Notes under the pieces: generated by a model
What the model saw: only the letters and a program-made list of their open reading frames with translations
What the model was told of the DNA's origin: nothing
Database searches by the model: none
Program-made: the position numbers and the translations under genes
Origin: an uncultured Acholeplasmataceae bacterium
Lineage (GTDB): Bacteria > Bacillota_I > Bacilli_A > RF39 > UBA660
NCBI GenBank assembly: GCA_905203475.1
Contig: CAJKWD010000020.1
Coordinates: 1 to 19,646, forward strand
DNA: 19,646 nucleotides
Direction: 5' to 3'
Part shown: positions 1-6,925 of the stretch, piece after piece
How positions within the stretch are numbered: position 1 is the stretch's first letter
Layout: every line of letters starts with the position of its first letter

Positions 1-884
1 TATTAGTACCATGTATGATGGTTCTTCTACTACAAACAAAAGAAAAAACAACTGTTCACTTTCAAACAAATCAAATTGTTAGAGTAAAAAGAGAGAGAAA
101 AAACATAATTGAAAATGTTCCATTAGAAAATTATGTCGTTGGTGTTTTATCTGGTGAAATGCCAACGACATTTCCTATGGAAGCTCTAAAAGCACAGGCG
201 GTAGCTGCTAGGACATATGTTTTAAGAAAAATAGAATATGCGAAAGATCAAGAATACGATGTAGTAGATACTATTGCAAATCAAGTATATTATAATGATG
301 AAGAATTAAAAGAACGCTGGAAAGATGATTATAATGAAAAAATAAATAAAATTCAACAAGCAGTCTTAGAAACGCAAGGGGAATATCTTGCGTATCAAGG
401 TGAAATTGCTCAAGCTTTCTTTTTTTCAACTAGTACTGGTTATACTGAAAACTGTGAAGAAGTCTTTCAAGAGAGTTTACCTTATTTAAAAAGCGTTAAA
501 TCAGATTGGGAGAAAGATGTATCACCTGTTTTTGAAGATTCAAAGACATTTACTGTCGAAGAATTCTATCAGAAACTAAACCTAGACGCAAATTCTAACT
601 TTTCTGTTCAAGTTACAAAACGAACATCTACTGGTCGAATTAAAACATTAAATATCAATGGCAAAGATTTTAATGCGACAGATGTTACGAAAGCGCTTGG
701 ACTTCGTTCTAGTTTCTTTGAAATACAAAAGAATGGCAATCAAATTATAATTCATACAAAAGGATTTGGTCATGGTGTTGGAATGAGTCAATATGGGGCA
801 TATGGAATGGCTCAAAATGGAGCAAATTATCAAGAAATACTAAAATATTATTATCAAGGAATCGAAATACAGAAAATTGAATAA
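1..884 (+). CDS. spoIID: Stage II sporulation protein D, septal peptidoglycan lytic transglycosylase (5' end outside window)
   Basis: SpoIID cleaves septal peptidoglycan during forespore engulfment, working with SpoIIM and SpoIIP in the mother-cell membrane (family knowledge). Seen here: the SpoIID signature LSGEMP-x4-MEALKAQAVAARTY near residues 45-68, counting from the ATG at 15, with the presumed catalytic Glu at residue 48. The C-terminal GFGHGVGMSQYGAYGMA block is at about 249-265, followed by ILKYYYQGIEI. The reading frame stays open upstream of base 15, encoding a short hydrophobic stretch (LVPCMMVLLL). That stretch looks like the end of an N-terminal membrane anchor, so the true start lies before the window. 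The family is usually about 340 residues and 289 are visible. The stop codon lies in the loop of a small AT-rich hairpin followed by T7. spoIIQ follows on the same strand. Confidence 0.95.
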   Translation, partial: LVPCMMVLLLQTKEKTTVHFQTNQIVRVKRERKNIIENVPLENYVVGVLSGEMPTTFPMEALKAQAVAARTYVLRKIEYAKDQEYDVVDTIANQVYYNDEELKERWKDDYNEKINKIQQAVLETQGEYLAYQGEIAQAFFFSTSTGYTENCEEVFQESLPYLKSVKSDWEKDVSPVFEDSKTFTVEEFYQKLNLDANSNFSVQVTKRTSTGRIKTLNINGKDFNATDVTKALGLRSSFFEIQKNGNQIIIHTKGFGHGVGMSQYGAYGMAQNGANYQEILKYYYQGIEIQKIE

Positions 885-897
885 ATTTTCTTTTTTT
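872..897 (+). terminator. AT-rich intrinsic terminator of spoIID, stop codon in its loop
   Basis: A 7-bp stem GAAAATT / AATTTTC (872-878 and 884-890) with a 5-base loop is followed by T7 (891-897). The spoIID stop TAA (882-884) lies at the loop edge. The stem has only one G-C pair, so termination may be leaky. It would partly insulate spoIIQ from spoIID. Confidence 0.5.
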
Positions 898-924
898 GTT
901 CACACTTTAAATAGAGGTGATAGT

Positions 925-1557
925 GTGAAACAAAGAAGACTAAAAAAGTCAGTAATTCCTTTTGTTTATGTAGGTGCGATTGTTCTTGTATTAGGTTGTG
1001 CATACATGATTGAAAGTCTCGTACACCAAGAAGGATTCAAAGATGAAGATAAATACGGCTATGTATCAGAAACTATCTTTGATAATGCAAAACCTGTTGT
1101 GAATGACGATATCATTATTACAAGACCATATACAGATCCAGACATCACAGTTGTAAAAGATTATTATGATTATAAAGCTGATAGTTCTAAGCAAGAAAAT
1201 TCTCTAATCCTATATGAATCAACTTATTTACAAAATAGTGGTATCAGTTATGGTGGAAAAGATAACTTCGATGTAACAGCAATACTAGATGGTACTGTTA
1301 GTAGTGTTGAAGATGATGAACTACTGGGAAAAATTATCGAGGTAAAACATGACAATAATTTAATCAGTGTTTACCAAAGTCTTAGTAGTACAAATGTGAA
1401 ACAAGGAGATACTGTAAAACAAGGTCAAGTCCTTGGTAAAAGTGGTACTTCTAATGTAGAAAAAGATTTAGGAAATCATTTACATTTCGAATTAATCGAC
1501 AATGGACAAACTGTGAATCCTAATGATTATTTCGACAAAAAAGTAGAAGAAAAATAA
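925..1557 (+). CDS. spoIIQ: SpoIIQ-like forespore protein with degenerate LytM (M23) domain
   Basis: SpoIIQ is a forespore membrane protein that pairs with mother-cell SpoIIIAH across the intermembrane space to build the feeding-tube channel and hold the forespore during engulfment (family knowledge). I chose the GTG at 925 because a strong SD, AGAGGTGA (913-920), sits about 5 bases upstream; the TTG at 877 has none and lies in the spoIID terminator. This gives 210 residues, short beside B. subtilis SpoIIQ (283). There is one membrane segment near residues 10-27. The LytM domain has FDVTAILDGTV, VYQSLSS and GNHLHFEL blocks very like B. subtilis SpoIIQ. The C-terminal HxH is intact, but the first metal motif HxxxD is not recognisable (YGGKDNFD region), so catalysis is unlikely. 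spoIIIAH is not in the window. Confidence 0.9.
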   Translation: MKQRRLKKSVIPFVYVGAIVLVLGCAYMIESLVHQEGFKDEDKYGYVSETIFDNAKPVVNDDIIITRPYTDPDITVVKDYYDYKADSSKQENSLILYESTYLQNSGISYGGKDNFDVTAILDGTVSSVEDDELLGKIIEVKHDNNLISVYQSLSSTNVKQGDTVKQGQVLGKSGTSNVEKDLGNHLHFELIDNGQTVNPNDYFDKKVEEK

Positions 1558-1576
1558 GAGCAAATGCTCTTTTTTT
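1557..1576 (+). terminator. Intrinsic terminator of spoIIQ
   Basis: The stem AGAGC / GCTCT (1557-1561, 1566-1570) with loop AAAT is followed by T6 (1571-1576). The first stem base is the last base of the spoIIQ stop codon. Confidence 0.75.
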
Positions 1577-1622
1577 CGTATAAATAAAACTCTTATTTAT
1601 ATAATGAATTAAGGGGTGAAGT

Positions 1623-1871
1623 ATGAATACAAAAATTCATAAAAGAATGCTAGATGAAGCTTATTATATGTTAAAAACTGGGTATACTGTTAGAGAGATA
1701 GCAAATCACTTTTATATATCAAAAAGTACTGTTCATAAGGATTTACATGAGAGATTAAAAAAAGTAGATCATGCATTATATCTAGAAGTAGAAAAAATTT
1801 TAAATTTTCATAACTGTATTCGTCATATTAGGGGAGGAGAATCAACGAAAAAAAAGTATCAGAAACAATAA
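1623..1871 (+). CDS. spoIIID: Stage III sporulation transcriptional regulator SpoIIID
   Basis: SpoIIID is a small DNA-binding regulator that activates and represses many sigma-E genes in the mother cell, including those leading to sigma-K (family knowledge). The 82-residue protein has the family's usual length. It starts with the typical helical segment HKRMLDEAYYMLKTGYTVREIA, with a helix-turn-helix at about 22-45 (TVREIANHFYISKSTVHKDL). A basic C-terminal region containing RHIRGGE follows. The start is set by SD AAGGGGTGAA (1611-1620). A terminator lies just upstream, so the gene has its own promoter or depends on read-through; I could not identify a convincing sigma-E promoter in the 46-base gap. 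mbl follows, as in B. subtilis. Confidence 0.95.
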   Translation: MNTKIHKRMLDEAYYMLKTGYTVREIANHFYISKSTVHKDLHERLKKVDHALYLEVEKILNFHNCIRHIRGGESTKKKYQKQ

Positions 1872-1879
1872 TTTTCCTA

Positions 1880-1906
1880 TTCATTCAAGAGAGTTTGTGA
1901 TATAAT
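1880..1906 (+). promoter_or_regulatory. Candidate sigma-A promoter of mbl (extended -10)
   Basis: TATAAT at 1901-1906 is preceded by TGA (1898-1900), a strong extended -10. The -35 is poor (TTCATT at 1880-1885, spacer 15). The predicted transcription start is near 1913, just upstream of SD GAGGAGGG. A vegetative promoter here would free mbl from sporulation control of spoIIID. Confidence 0.6.
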
Positions 1907-1936
1907 AGATAGAGTTAATACGAGGAGGGATGGTAA

Positions 1937-2926
1937 ATGTTTACAAAAGACATTGGAATAGACTTAGGAACAGCAAATGTTTTAATATACATTAAAGGTC
2001 AAGGAATCGTGTTAAATGAGCCTAGTGTCGTTGCCATTGATTCTGAAACAAAAAAGCCACTTGCCGTTGGAACTGAAGCGCGCGAAATGTTAGGAAGAAC
2101 TCCTGGTAGAGTACAAGCAATCAGACCAATGAAAGATGGAGTGATTGCTGATTTTAATTTAACAGAAATTATGTTAAATCACTATATTCGTAAAGTGAAT
2201 GGAAAAAGTTTTTTATCAAGACCACGTATTTTAATTTGTTGTCCATCTAATATTACACAAGTAGAAAAAAACGCAATTAAAGAAGCTGCTGAAAGAACAG
2301 GTGCAAAAAAAGTATTTCTAGAAGAAGAACCAAAAGTTGCTGCAATTGGAGCGGGAATGGATATTTCTAAACCAAGCGGTAACATGGTAATTGATATCGG
2401 TGGAGGTACAACAGATATTGCAATCCTTTCTCTAGGTGGTATTGTAACAAGTTGTTCTATTAAAGTAGCAGGAAATACTTTTGATAACGATATTATTAAA
2501 TATATTAAAGATAAATATAAGTTATTAGTTGGTGATCGTACTGCTGAGGAAATTAAAATGACAATCGGATCTGTATATCCAAGTGATACAGTTGAAAAAA
2601 TGGAAGTTAGAGGAAGAGATTTAGTAACAGGTCTTCCACATACAATTACACTTTCTTCTGATGAAATAGAGGAAGCATTACGTGAGAGTGTATATTTACT
2701 TGTTCATCAAGCAAAAAATGTATTAGAACAAACTCCTCCAGAATTATCTGCAGATATTATCGATAAAGGAATTGTACTTACGGGTGGAGGTTCTTTAATT
2801 AAGGGATTTGATCAACTATTATCTCATGAATTAAAAGTTCCTGTATTTATTGCTGAAAGCCCACTTACATGTGTTGCGGAAGGAACTGGTATATTATTAG
2901 ATAATCTTCACTTAATTGATAAATAA
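1937..2926 (+). CDS. mbl: MreB-family actin-like cell-shape protein Mbl
   Basis: Bacterial actin homologue that forms membrane-associated filaments and directs lateral-wall peptidoglycan synthesis with the elongasome (family knowledge). Length 329 is typical. ATPase motifs are visible: phosphate-1 DIGIDLGTANVLIY (5-18), connect and phosphate-2 around MVIDIGGGTTDIAI, and adenosine GIVLTGGGSLIKG near the C-terminus. TPPELSADIIDKGIVLTGGG is an MreB-family hallmark. The position directly after spoIIID matches B. subtilis mbl rather than mreB (which sits with mreC/mreD), and the sequence resembles Mbl throughout (for example MFTKDIGIDLGTANVLI and RILICCPSNIT). SD GAGGAGGG lies 8 bases before the ATG. 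It is monocistronic: own promoter, strong terminator. Confidence 0.95.
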   Translation: MFTKDIGIDLGTANVLIYIKGQGIVLNEPSVVAIDSETKKPLAVGTEAREMLGRTPGRVQAIRPMKDGVIADFNLTEIMLNHYIRKVNGKSFLSRPRILICCPSNITQVEKNAIKEAAERTGAKKVFLEEEPKVAAIGAGMDISKPSGNMVIDIGGGTTDIAILSLGGIVTSCSIKVAGNTFDNDIIKYIKDKYKLLVGDRTAEEIKMTIGSVYPSDTVEKMEVRGRDLVTGLPHTITLSSDEIEEALRESVYLLVHQAKNVLEQTPPELSADIIDKGIVLTGGGSLIKGFDQLLSHELKVPVFIAESPLTCVAEGTGILLDNLHLIDK

Positions 2927-2927
2927 G

Positions 2928-2951
2928 TCGCTTATAAAAGCGATTTTTTTT
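2928..2951 (+). terminator. Intrinsic terminator of mbl
   Basis: TCGCTT / AAGCGA stem (2928-2933, 2938-2943) with loop ATAA, followed by T8 (2944-2951). It starts 2 bases after the mbl stop and faces the rpmE terminator. Confidence 0.85.
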
Positions 2952-2954
2952 GAC

Positions 2955-2978
2955 AAAAAAAAGAAGCTTATGCTTCTT
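2955..2978 (-). terminator. Intrinsic terminator of rpmE, stop codon in its loop
   Basis: On the - strand, AAGAAGC / GCTTCTT (2972-2978 and 2961-2967) encloses loop ATAA. The run then continues as U8 (2955-2962, overlapping the stem end). The rpmE stop TAA is the loop itself, so the hairpin overlaps the last codons. Confidence 0.8.
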
Positions 2979-3183
2979 TCGTTGTACGATTATATTTCTT
3001 GTTGAATTTTTCAATATTTCCTGCTCTTTTTCCTGATTGTGAATTTTTACCAGTATAAGCTGGATGACATTGACTACAAACTTCTACATGAATTTCACTA
3101 CGATTACTTCTTACTTTGAATGTATTTCCACAAGCACAAGTAACAGTAGCATCCATATATTCTGGATGAATATTCTTTTTCAT
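2968..3183 (-). CDS. rpmE: 50S ribosomal protein L31 (zinc-binding type)
   Basis: L31 bridges the 50S and 30S heads. This is the zinc-binding (C+) paralogue: Cys16, Cys18, Cys36 and Cys39 (TCACGNTF and VCSQCHP) form the metal site. In other bacteria this form serves as a zinc store that is swapped for a cysteine-less L31 under zinc limitation (family knowledge). The 71 residues include a basic tail GKRAGNIEKFNKKYNR. The SD AAGGAG lies 9 bases upstream. It has its own promoter, a 5' leader with a small hairpin, and its own terminator. In B. subtilis rpmE also lies near murAB and fbaA, so the context agrees. Confidence 0.97.
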   Translation of the reverse strand: MKKNIHPEYMDATVTCACGNTFKVRSNRSEIHVEVCSQCHPAYTGKNSQSGKRAGNIEKFNKKYNRTTKEA

Positions 3184-3235
3184 ACTGTAATCTCTCCTTC
3201 CGCCATGACAAATTCATGTCATAGATAATAAATAC
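3184..3235 (-). promoter_or_regulatory. rpmE 5' leader with hairpin just upstream of the SD (possible L31 autoregulatory leader)
   Basis: The predicted leader is about 50 bases. It contains a perfect 6-bp inverted repeat ATGACA / TGTCAT (3205-3210 and 3217-3222, loop 6) a few bases upstream of the SD GGAAGGAG. L31 genes in several phyla carry autoregulatory leaders; whether this one qualifies is inference. Confidence 0.4.
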
Positions 3236-3241
3236 TTATAT

Positions 3242-3270
3242 AATATATCAAATTTCTAATTATTTGGCAA
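3242..3270 (-). promoter_or_regulatory. Sigma-A promoter of rpmE
   Basis: On the - strand: TTGCCA (plus positions 3265-3270), 17-base spacer, TATATT (3242-3247), with TG one base before the -10. It matches the consensus closely. The predicted start is near 3235. Confidence 0.75.
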
Positions 3271-3280
3271 GTATTTTTAT

Positions 3281-3925
3281 TTAATCTCTACTATTTCCAA
3301 AAAGAGATAATAGATGTAAGAAAATATTAATAAAATCCAAATATAAATTTAATGCTCCATAAATAGCTAAATTATCTTCTGGAATTGTTTCTAAAGTAGA
3401 GTACATTTTTGCTTTTTGTATATCATAAGCGACGAAAATTGTGAATACAACAACACCAATAATAGATATTATAAAGTCAACAGTCGTATTACCAATAAAT
3501 ATATTAATTAATCCTGCTATAATAATTCCTAATAATCCCATTAATAAAATAGTTGATAACTTTGATAAGTTTACATTTGTAAAATATCCAAATAGTCCAA
3601 ATACACCAAACATAATCGCAGTTGCTAAGAAAATAATTAAAATGGATGGTAACAAGAATAATAGGAAAATATATGATAATGTTAATCCCGTAATAAAGCT
3701 ATAAAGTGCAAAAGATAGTTTTGCTGTAAATGAACTCATCTTAGTAATTCTCGCACTTAAGAAAATGACAATTCCTATTTCTAGTAAAAACCATATCCAG
3801 CTTAATCTTAAGATATTTAAGATTAAAAACTCTTGTGTAGATACGTAATAGGCAGTTCCAAATGTAATTAATAGTCCAATAAACATCCATAGAAAAATTT
3901 TAGCAAATAATTTTTTCTGATTCAT
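3281..3925 (-). CDS. Bax inhibitor-1 / YetJ-like membrane protein
   Basis: Member of the BI-1 (TMBIM, UPF0005) family, whose bacterial member YetJ is a pH-sensitive calcium-leak channel (family knowledge). The 214-residue protein is almost wholly hydrophobic with about seven membrane helices. The two conserved C-terminal aspartates are seen as VAYDIQKAK (Asp168) and LNLYLDFINIFLHLL (Asp197), which correspond in spacing and context to the YetJ pH-sensing pair. SD GAGGTGA precedes the ATG and an own promoter is visible. I see no terminator between this gene and rpmE downstream, so read-through into rpmE is possible. The physiological role in this organism is unknown. Confidence 0.9.
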   Translation of the reverse strand: MNQKKLFAKIFLWMFIGLLITFGTAYYVSTQEFLILNILRLSWIWFLLEIGIVIFLSARITKMSSFTAKLSFALYSFITGLTLSYIFLLFLLPSILIIFLATAIMFGVFGLFGYFTNVNLSKLSTILLMGLLGIIIAGLINIFIGNTTVDFIISIIGVVVFTIFVAYDIQKAKMYSTLETIPEDNLAIYGALNLYLDFINIFLHLLSLFGNSRD

Positions 3926-3942
3926 ATTTTCACCTCACTAGC

Positions 3943-3970
3943 ATTATATCATGTTTTATTTTTTTAACAA
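3943..3970 (-). promoter_or_regulatory. Sigma-A promoter of the BI-1-like gene
   Basis: On the - strand: TTGTTA (3965-3970), 16-base spacer, TATAAT (3943-3948), with an extended TG (TGATATAAT). It overlaps the 3' end of the SGNH-protein gene. Confidence 0.7.
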
Positions 3971-4690
3971 AGTTTTATACATCATATCACATATTCTCTC
4001 ACTCATTGTTTGATATTCATCTTTTGTTGGATAAATACTTTGTACTTGATCTGAACGTTCTATAAAAATTTTATTTATATCTACAATTGATATCTGATAA
4101 ATATCCGCTAATTCATCTAATCTTTTGTTGGCATAATTCAAAACTTCATTTAATTGTTCATTCTGAATATCAATTGGATTATAAAAATTAGTCATGATAA
4201 TATCTTCTTTACAGTATTCTCTTAATAATTCAAATAAATTTTCCATATCTTCCATCATCTCATCAATATGATAATATATTTCACTATAGTTTAATGATTG
4301 TAAATCAGGATTGACACCAATCTTATAAAATAAATCATTCATACCAATGGATAGTGTCACTAAATCTGCTTTGATAAGAGCATTTTTTAAAGTCTGTGTT
4401 TTATTTTTTATTTGGATTTTTTTGTTTTGCTCAATATCATTTATAAGATCAGTAATTCTCGCATTATCTTGAGCATAACCAATAATATATGTTTCTAATT
4501 TATTTTCTTGTTTTAATGTATCTTTCAAATAATCTGTATACCCATAGGTAATTTCTCCTTCATTTGTTAATCCTAAAGCTTGATAATCACCGAGTGCTAC
4601 ATAATATACTTTCTTATCAATATGTGATAAATAAATTACAAAAACAGCAAACAATGTTAAAGCAAGAACGAGAGCAGTTTTTAATTTCAT
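3956..4690 (-). CDS. Membrane-anchored SGNH/GDSL-fold protein with catalytic triad replaced (probable pseudoenzyme)
   Basis: The fold resembles SGNH/GDSL hydrolases of the YpmR type: an N-terminal membrane anchor (about residues 4-21), then VALGDYQALG (block I, 31-40), GYTDYLKDTL, and SIGMNDL (block III, 115-120). The end of the protein, IYPTKDEYQTMSERI, occupies the place of block V (Dxx(H)P...G...). The nucleophile Ser of GDS is Tyr36, the block V His is Tyr220, and the residue three before it, normally Asp, is Gln217, so no serine esterase chemistry is expected. Block III Asn118 remains. The start is set by SD GGAGGAG (4696-4702). The protein is probably extracytoplasmic and may bind a carbohydrate or lipid without cleaving it; that role is inference. 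It lies directly after the murA terminator. Confidence 0.8.
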   Translation of the reverse strand: MKLKTALVLALTLFAVFVIYLSHIDKKVYYVALGDYQALGLTNEGEITYGYTDYLKDTLKQENKLETYIIGYAQDNARITDLINDIEQNKKIQIKNKTQTLKNALIKADLVTLSIGMNDLFYKIGVNPDLQSLNYSEIYYHIDEMMEDMENLFELLREYCKEDIIMTNFYNPIDIQNEQLNEVLNYANKRLDELADIYQISIVDINKIFIERSDQVQSIYPTKDEYQTMSERICDMMYKTLLKK

Positions 4691-4702
4691 ACGATCTCCT
4701 CC

Positions 4703-4733
4703 AAAAAAAAGAAAAGTAGATTTCTCTACTTTT
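4703..4733 (-). terminator. Intrinsic terminator of murA, abutting the SD of the next gene
   Basis: On the - strand a perfect 9-bp stem AAAAGTAGA / TCTACTTTT (4725-4733, 4712-4720) with a GAAA loop is followed by C and U8 (4703-4710). It starts 1 base after the murA stop. The U-tract runs straight into the GGAGGAG SD of the SGNH-protein gene. Confidence 0.85.
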
Positions 4734-4734
4734 A

Positions 4735-5988
4735 CTATATTTCTTTTAATTCTATTTTAGCACCTACATTGGTTAATTTTTCTATAATATTCTCATATCC
4801 TCGTAACACATATTCCACATGTTCTATTACAGTTGTACCATCTGCTTTTAATCCTGCTAAAAATAGACATGCTCCTGCTCTTAAATCTGTTGCTTGTACT
4901 TTAGCTCCATGTAATTGATTAACCCCTTCAATAGAAAGAGTATCACCTTGTATATTGATATTAGCCCCCAATTCATTTAAATATGGGACATTTTGAAAAC
5001 GATTTTCATAAATTGTTTCTATAACTTTAGATTTACCTGGTATACATGCTAATAAAGTTGTAATAGGCTGTTGTAAGTCTGTTGGAAAGCCTGGATATAC
5101 AGCTGTTGTAATTGATGTCGGAGTTAAATTTTTAGAAGCCCAAACAGTAATACGATTGGTTGATAATTCATAATGAACACCGATTTCTTTTAATTTTGAA
5201 AGCAATGCTTCAATATGATTTGGAATAATATTTTCAATTGTCAAAGGATTTCCTAATAGAGAGCCTAAAATAATATATGTTCCTGCTTCAATTCTATCAG
5301 GAATTACTTCAATATAAGCTTTTCCTAATCTTTCAACTCCAGAAATTACGATTTCACTTGTTCCAGCACCTTCAATTTCGGCTCCCATATTATTTAATAA
5401 TGTTGCTACATTTACAATCTCTGGTTCTTTTGCAGCATTATGAATCATCGTCTTTCCTTTTGCTTTCACACTTGCTAACATCGCATTGATCGTTGCACCT
5501 ACACTAGCACAATCTAAATAAATATCATTTCCAACTAGTTCTTTGGCTTCTATTTTGTATTTATTACCATCAATTTGAATCGTTGCACCTAATGCTTCAA
5601 ACGCTTTTAAATGTTGATCAATTGGTCTTTTTCCAATGGCACATCCTCCAGGAAAATACATTTCTACTTTTTTATACTTTCCTAGTAATGCTCCCATAAA
5701 GTAATATGATGCTCTTAATTTTTTAGAAATTGATTCTGGAATTTCTTTATTTTGAATATGTTCTGAATGAATTGTCATAGTTGAGCCATCTCTTTTTAAA
5801 GTAGCTCCTAAATAAACTAAAATCTCATCTAAAGCATCTATATCAGTAATATTGGGAATATGATCAATGATAACTTCCTCATCTGATAATAAACTTGCCG
5901 GAACCAGTGCCACGGCACTATTTTTAGCACCACTAATTTCAATTGTACCTGAAAGTGGTTTTCCACCCTGAATTACTAACTCTTTCAT
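4735..5988 (-). CDS. murA: UDP-N-acetylglucosamine 1-carboxyvinyltransferase (MurA; MurZ/MurAB type by context)
   Basis: First committed step of peptidoglycan synthesis: transfers enolpyruvate from PEP to UDP-GlcNAc in the cytosol. Visible are Lys22-Asn23 (SGAKNSA), Arg92 (KKLRASYYFMG), and the loop PGGCAIGKRP with Cys116, the residue alkylated by fosfomycin. DRIEAGTY and the terminal RGYENIIEKL also match EPT-fold enzymes. Length 417 is typical. Bacilli often carry two copies (murAA and murAB/murZ); the neighbourhood of fba and rpmE matches the murAB/murZ locus of B. subtilis. SD is GGAGTGGAG. There is no terminator or clear promoter between fba and murA (41-base gap), so fba-murA is probably one transcript. 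Confidence 0.97.
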   Translation of the reverse strand: MKELVIQGGKPLSGTIEISGAKNSAVALVPASLLSDEEVIIDHIPNITDIDALDEILVYLGATLKRDGSTMTIHSEHIQNKEIPESISKKLRASYYFMGALLGKYKKVEMYFPGGCAIGKRPIDQHLKAFEALGATIQIDGNKYKIEAKELVGNDIYLDCASVGATINAMLASVKAKGKTMIHNAAKEPEIVNVATLLNNMGAEIEGAGTSEIVISGVERLGKAYIEVIPDRIEAGTYIILGSLLGNPLTIENIIPNHIEALLSKLKEIGVHYELSTNRITVWASKNLTPTSITTAVYPGFPTDLQQPITTLLACIPGKSKVIETIYENRFQNVPYLNELGANINIQGDTLSIEGVNQLHGAKVQATDLRAGACLFLAGLKADGTTVIEHVEYVLRGYENIIEKLTNVGAKIELKEI

Positions 5989-6029
5989 TTCTCCACTCCT
6001 ATATATTTTATGATATTCTCATTATTTTG

Positions 6030-6881
6030 TTATGCTTTTCCATTACTATTTAACAAATGAATCTTCTCTTTAATTTTTTCTTTCATTGCATGTTCTCCAG
6101 ATTTAATAATCTTTCTAGGATCATATACTGTATGATTTTCATTTAAAAATGTTCTTACATCTTGTGCCCAAACAAGTTGTAAGTCTGTATTAATATTTAA
6201 TTTGCAAATTCCACATGCTACGCTTTGTTTTATCAATTCATCAGGAATTCCTGATCCACCATGTAATACCAATGGTAAGTTTGTAAGCTCTTGAATTTTT
6301 TTCATACGCTCAAAATCTAATTTTGGCTCACCTTTATAAATTCCATGCACACTTCCTAAGGCTGGTGCTAAAGAATCGATTCCTGTTTCTTTCGCTAAAC
6401 GAACAGCGTCTTCTACTTTCGCATAAGCAAGTTCTGAAGCAACACCATCTTCTTCTCCACCAACATGTCCAATTTCTGCTTCTACTGTTACATTTCTTTC
6501 ATGTGCATAAGCGACAACTTCACTTGTCATTTTAATATTTTCTTCAACACTATACTTAGAAGCATCAATCATAACTGATGTAAAACCAGCATCAATTGCT
6601 TCCTTACAAGATTCAACACTACTACCATGATCTAAATGAAGTGCAACAGGTACTGTAATTTGTAACTCTTTCACCATTGCTTTTACCATTTCAGTAACAG
6701 TTGCAAATCCAACCATGTATTTTTTAGCTCCCTCGCTAACTCCTAAAATAACCGGACTCTTTTCTTCTTCACATGTTTCTAAAATAAATCTTGTCCACTC
6801 TAAATTATTAATATTAAAGTGAGGTACAGCATATCCTTCTTGTTTTGCTTTCTCTAACATTTGTTTCGTATTTTCTAACAT
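6030..6881 (-). CDS. fba: Class II fructose-1,6-bisphosphate aldolase
   Basis: Zinc-dependent aldolase of glycolysis/gluconeogenesis: fructose-1,6-bisphosphate to DHAP plus glyceraldehyde-3-phosphate. I start at the ATG at 6881 (283 residues, MLENTKQML), typical of class IIB enzymes, because SD AAGGTGAT lies just before it. A more upstream in-frame ATG would add 31 unrelated residues encoded across the promoter and the mntP end. Metal and substrate sites are visible: LHLDHGSS (Asp84, His85), EAEIGHVGG (Glu135), HGIYKGEPKLDF (His179) and LHGGSGIP (His207). An own promoter is present. murA follows, and in B. subtilis murAB is also close to fbaA. Confidence 0.97.
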   Translation of the reverse strand: MLENTKQMLEKAKQEGYAVPHFNINNLEWTRFILETCEEEKSPVILGVSEGAKKYMVGFATVTEMVKAMVKELQITVPVALHLDHGSSVESCKEAIDAGFTSVMIDASKYSVEENIKMTSEVVAYAHERNVTVEAEIGHVGGEEDGVASELAYAKVEDAVRLAKETGIDSLAPALGSVHGIYKGEPKLDFERMKKIQELTNLPLVLHGGSGIPDELIKQSVACGICKLNINTDLQLVWAQDVRTFLNENHTVYDPRKIIKSGEHAMKEKIKEKIHLLNSNGKA

Positions 6882-6896
6882 ATTATCACCTTTCTT

Positions 6897-6925
6897 ATTA
6901 TAACAAGTTTTAACATAGAAAACAA
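6897..6925 (-). promoter_or_regulatory. Sigma-A promoter of fba
   Basis: On the - strand: TTGTTT (6920-6925), 17-base spacer, TATAAT (6897-6902), with an extended TG (TGTTATAAT). The predicted start is near 6890, leaving only about a 10-base leader that begins at the SD. Confidence 0.8.

Noticed and set aside
877..924. Upstream TTG start that would lengthen SpoIIQ by 16 residues
   Set aside because: It lies inside the spoIID terminator, has no SD, and the GTG at 925 has a strong one.
1575..1603. TATAAT at 1598-1603 as a possible spoIIID promoter
   Set aside because: The candidate -35 (TTCGTA) matches poorly, it overlaps the spoIIQ terminator, and it would leave almost no leader before the SD. 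spoIIID is also expected to use sigma-E.
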